In this document: in pieces, positions 61,617 through 64,000 of the stretch
Layout: each line of letters begins with the position of its first letter
Position numbering within the stretch: the stretch's first letter is position 1
Assembly (NCBI GenBank): GCA_963969595.1
Contig: OZ018414.1
Location: forward strand, 15,917,660-15,981,659
Direction: 5' to 3'
Origin: Neckera pumila
Lineage: Eukaryota; Streptophyta; Bryopsida; Hypnales; Neckeraceae
Length of the DNA stretch: 64,000 bases
The notes under the pieces: model-generated
Databases searched by the model: none
The model's input: the letters and a program-made list of their open reading frames with translations, nothing else
What the model was told of the DNA's origin: nothing
Program-made: the position numbers and the translations under genes

Positions 61617-62430
61617 AATGTTTTAGACTCACTAAATTCCAATGCAAAGTATTTTAGACTCACTAAATCCCAATGCAACATATTTTTGATTCACTAAACT
61701 CCAATGCAAAATATTTCAGACTCACTAAACCCCATTGCAAAACATTTTAGATTCACTTAACCGCAATGCAAAATATTTTAGACTCACTAAACCCCAATGC
61801 AAAATATTTTAGACTCACTAAACCGCAATGCAAAATATTTTAGACTCACTAAATTTCAATGCAATTTATTTAGACTCACTAAACCCCAATGCAAAATATT
61901 TTAGACTCACTAAACCCCAATGCAAAATACTTTTGATTCACTTGACCCTTATGCAAAATATTTTAGACTCACATAACCCCAATGCAAAATATTTTAGACT
62001 CACTAAACCCCAATGCAAAATACTTTTGATTCACTTGACCCTTATGCAAAATATTTTAGACTCACATAACCCCAATGCAAAATATTTTAGACTCAGTAAA
62101 CCCCAATGCAAAATACTTTTGATTCACTTGACCCTTATGCAAAATGTTTTAGACTCACGAAATCCCAATGCAAAATATTTTAGACTCACTAAACCCCAAT
62201 GCAAAATACTTTTGATTCACTTGACCCTTATGCAAAATGTTCTTAACTCACTACCCCGCAATGCAAAATATTTTAGACTCACTAAATCCCAAAGCAAAAT
62301 AGTATTGACTCACTAACCGCAATGCAAAATAGTTTTGAGTCACTTCACCCGAGTGCAAAATATTCTTAACTCACTAGATTTCAATGCAAAATATTTTAGA
62401 CTCACTAAACTGAAATGCAAAATGTTTTAA
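61617..62430 (+). repeat. 31-bp minisatellite with 93-bp higher-order unit
   Basis: About 25 copies of a unit around CAATGCAAAATATTTTAGAC and TCACTAAACCC, spaced 31 bp. A variant unit (CTTTTGATTCACTTGACC) recurs at 61930, 62023, 62116 and 62209, exactly 93 bp (three units) apart. The 162-codon frame here stays open because of the periodicity and is not a gene. Confidence 0.95.
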
Positions 62431-62756
62431 ATTTTTTCTCAGGGTCACCATCTTCTTCCATTTTCTTATAGGGGGGGATTTGTAAATGCCTTACAATTTG
62501 ATACCTTTCCTAGACCTTAATGCAAAATGTTTTTGACTTATTAGGCCACAATGCAAAAGGTTTTGAAATTACTATTTTGCTCACCACCTCTTTCGACTTT
62601 TGTTCCACCATTTGAAGGACATGAGTAATAGACAACTCCACTTTCCGACGTCACATTTTCAGAATTTGAAGTTCTCTTCACTAGTAAGGCAAAGGTAAAT
62701 TTGTTTTGGGCACCTAGACTACAGTAAGCATTTTTTAGAATCCAATGGTTGAGGTT

Positions 62757-62835
62757 AAGGGTTTAGTGTTTAGTGTTTAGGGTTTAGGGTTTAGGGTATA
62801 GGGTATACGATATAGGGTATAGGGTATAGGGTTTG
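62757..62835 (+). repeat. Interstitial telomere-like repeat (TTTAGGG variants)
   Basis: About 11 units of GTTTAGG/GTTTAGT/GTATAGG type in tandem, the plant telomere heptamer with drift. Too short and internal for a chromosome end. Confidence 0.85.
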
Positions 62836-62984
62836 AGAAGAGGGAAGGATATTCTACGTATTGGAATTTCTTTTCCATGATTTCTGACCTCTCATTAACA
62901 TGACATTCAATTGGACGTCACTTTACAGAAGACAAGTGTACAACCTTCGCAGCTGTCCTATACGAGTGACTTACTCGGGCGAGT

Positions 62985-64000
62985 TCGGGTAAGGCGACCG
63001 CCGGTCGCCCTGGAGTGCGGGTCTTTTGGGGGGATTTGAGATTTGAAAGGGCTCTCAAGACCCGCACTCCAAGGCGACCGGCGGTCCAGGGGCGAGTGTG
63101 GGTCTCTGGGGGGAGATTTGAGATTTGAAAGGGCTCTCAGGACCCGCACTCCAAGGCGACCGGCGGTCCAGGGGCGAGTGCGGGTCCTTTGGGGGGATTT
63201 GAGATTTGAAAGGGCTCTCAAGACCCGCATTCCAGGGCGACCGGCGGTCCGGGGGCGAGTGCAGGTCTTTAGGAGGGATTTGAGATTTGAAAGGACCCGA
63301 AAGACCCGCACTCCGGGGCGACCGGCATTCCGGGGGCAAGTGCGGGTCTTTGGGGGGAGATTTGAGATTTGAAAGGGCTCTCAGGACCCGCACTCCAGGG
63401 CGACCGTCGGTCCAGGGGCGAGTGCGGGTCCTTTGGGGGGAGATTTGAGATTTGGGTGGGCTCTGAAGACCCGCACTCCAGGGCGACCGGCGGTCCGGGG
63501 GCGAGTGCGGGTCTTTGGGGGGAGATTTGAGATTTGGGTGGGCTCTGAAGACCCGCACTCCAGGGCGACCGGCGGTCCGGGGGCGAGTGCGGGTCTTTGG
63601 GGGGAGATTTGAGATTTGGGTGGGCTTGAAAGACCCGCACTCCAGGGTGACCGGCGGTCCGAGGGCGAGTGCGGGTCTTTGGGGGGAGATTTGAGATTTG
63701 AAAGGGCTCTGAAGACCCGCACTCCAGGGCGACCGGCGGTCCGAGGGCGAATGCGGGTCCTTTGGGGGGATTTGAGATTTTGAGATTTGGGTGGGCTCTC
63801 AAGACCTACACTCCAGGGCGACTGGCGGTCCGGGGGCGAGTGCAGGTCCTTTGGGGGGATTTGAGATTTTGAGATTTGGGTGGGCTCTCAAGACCCGCAC
63901 TCCAGGGCGACCGGCGGTCCGGGGGCGAGTGCGGGTCTTTGAGGGGGGATTTCAGATTTGGGTGGGCTCTGAAGACCCGCACTCCAGGGCGACCGGCGGT
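62985..64000 (+). repeat. 82-bp GC-rich satellite with internal palindromes, running off the window
   Basis: Units spaced about 82 bp (for example GGCGACCGGCGGTCC at 63482 and 63564) contain GGCGACCGGCGGTCC, GCGAGTGCGGGTC, GGGGGGAGATTTGAGATTTG and GACCCGCACTCCAG. GAGTGCGGGTC and GACCCGCACTC form an 11-bp inverted pair around a spacer of about 36 bp. About 12 units are visible. The overlapping minus frames (113-177 codons) are artefacts of the array. Confidence 0.95.

Noticed and set aside
61828..62316. 162-codon frame with a 31-residue repeat
   Set aside because: Product of the 31-bp minisatellite; not codon-like and no homologous domain.
62757..62835. Chromosome end
   Set aside because: Only about 80 bp, degenerate, and followed by more than 1 kb of satellite; an interstitial remnant or microsatellite.
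62958..63802. Overlapping minus-strand frames of 109-177 codons with Pro/Arg-rich repeats
   Set aside because: They are translations of the 82-bp satellite in successive frames; the peptide period follows the DNA repeat and no gene signals are present.
61617..64000. CRISPR array
   Set aside because: Spacers are themselves repeated and the sequence is eukaryotic; these are satellites.

Overview
This looks like nuclear DNA from a streptophyte, probably a non-flowering lineage with a large genome (a charophyte, bryophyte, lycophyte or fern). The reasons are two intron-bearing genes of plant type, TTTAGGG-type interstitial telomere-like DNA, a plant-style BED/DUF659 hAT transposase, and a PiggyBac-type transposase, a superfamily rare in flowering plants. 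The species cannot be fixed from the sequence. Gene density is very low: only two convincing intact host genes in 64 kb. Nearly everything else is decayed DNA transposons, MITEs, inverted repeats and minisatellites.

Layout. 1-4.2 kb: dispersed non-coding repeats (called families A, B and C here), including a head-to-head pair. 4.8-8.4 kb (+): a seven-exon N-acetylglucosamine kinase gene (357 codons). 8.4-14.3 kb: AT-rich DNA with a fold-back element and a long TA microsatellite. 14.3-17.4 kb (+): decayed coding DNA, the second half clearly a PiggyBac-like transposase. 20.3-23.5 kb (+): a seven-exon JmjC oxygenase gene (417 codons, JMJD5/JMJ30 type) whose introns are all phase 0. 24-32 kb: MITEs and dispersed repeats. 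32.6-34.2 kb: a small gene with a possible cystatin-like fold and an unassigned ORF. 34.5-40.6 kb: repeats and MITEs. 40.8-44.3 kb: a decayed PIF/Harbinger element with its two genes convergent and a MITE inserted in the transposase. 45.5-46.4 kb: an inverted repeat of about 880 bp. 47.4-48.6 kb (-): an unknown gene with one in-frame stop. 51.3-64 kb: 180-bp repeats, an apparently cleanly broken repeat unit, a hAT transposase frame (-), a coiled-coil protein frame (-), and four separate GC-rich arrays sharing one palindromic motif.

Two patterns tie the accessory half together. First, several transposon-associated frames (hAT, the coiled-coil ORF, the 47-48 kb ORF) run with no frameshift and are broken only by in-frame stops. 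Most of these stops can be explained by one C-to-T change in CAG, CAA or CGA, as expected from deamination of methylated cytosine. Second, the motif GGCGACCGNCGGTCC, usually alternating with a GCGAGTGCGGGT-like block, recurs at 52.2, 56.7, 60.3 and 63-64 kb in different spacer DNA. It flanks the hAT gene on both sides, so transposase-binding subterminal repeats are the leading hypothesis.

Exon boundaries were set by eye from GT-AG signals, reading frame and remembered family features; no alignment or search was run.
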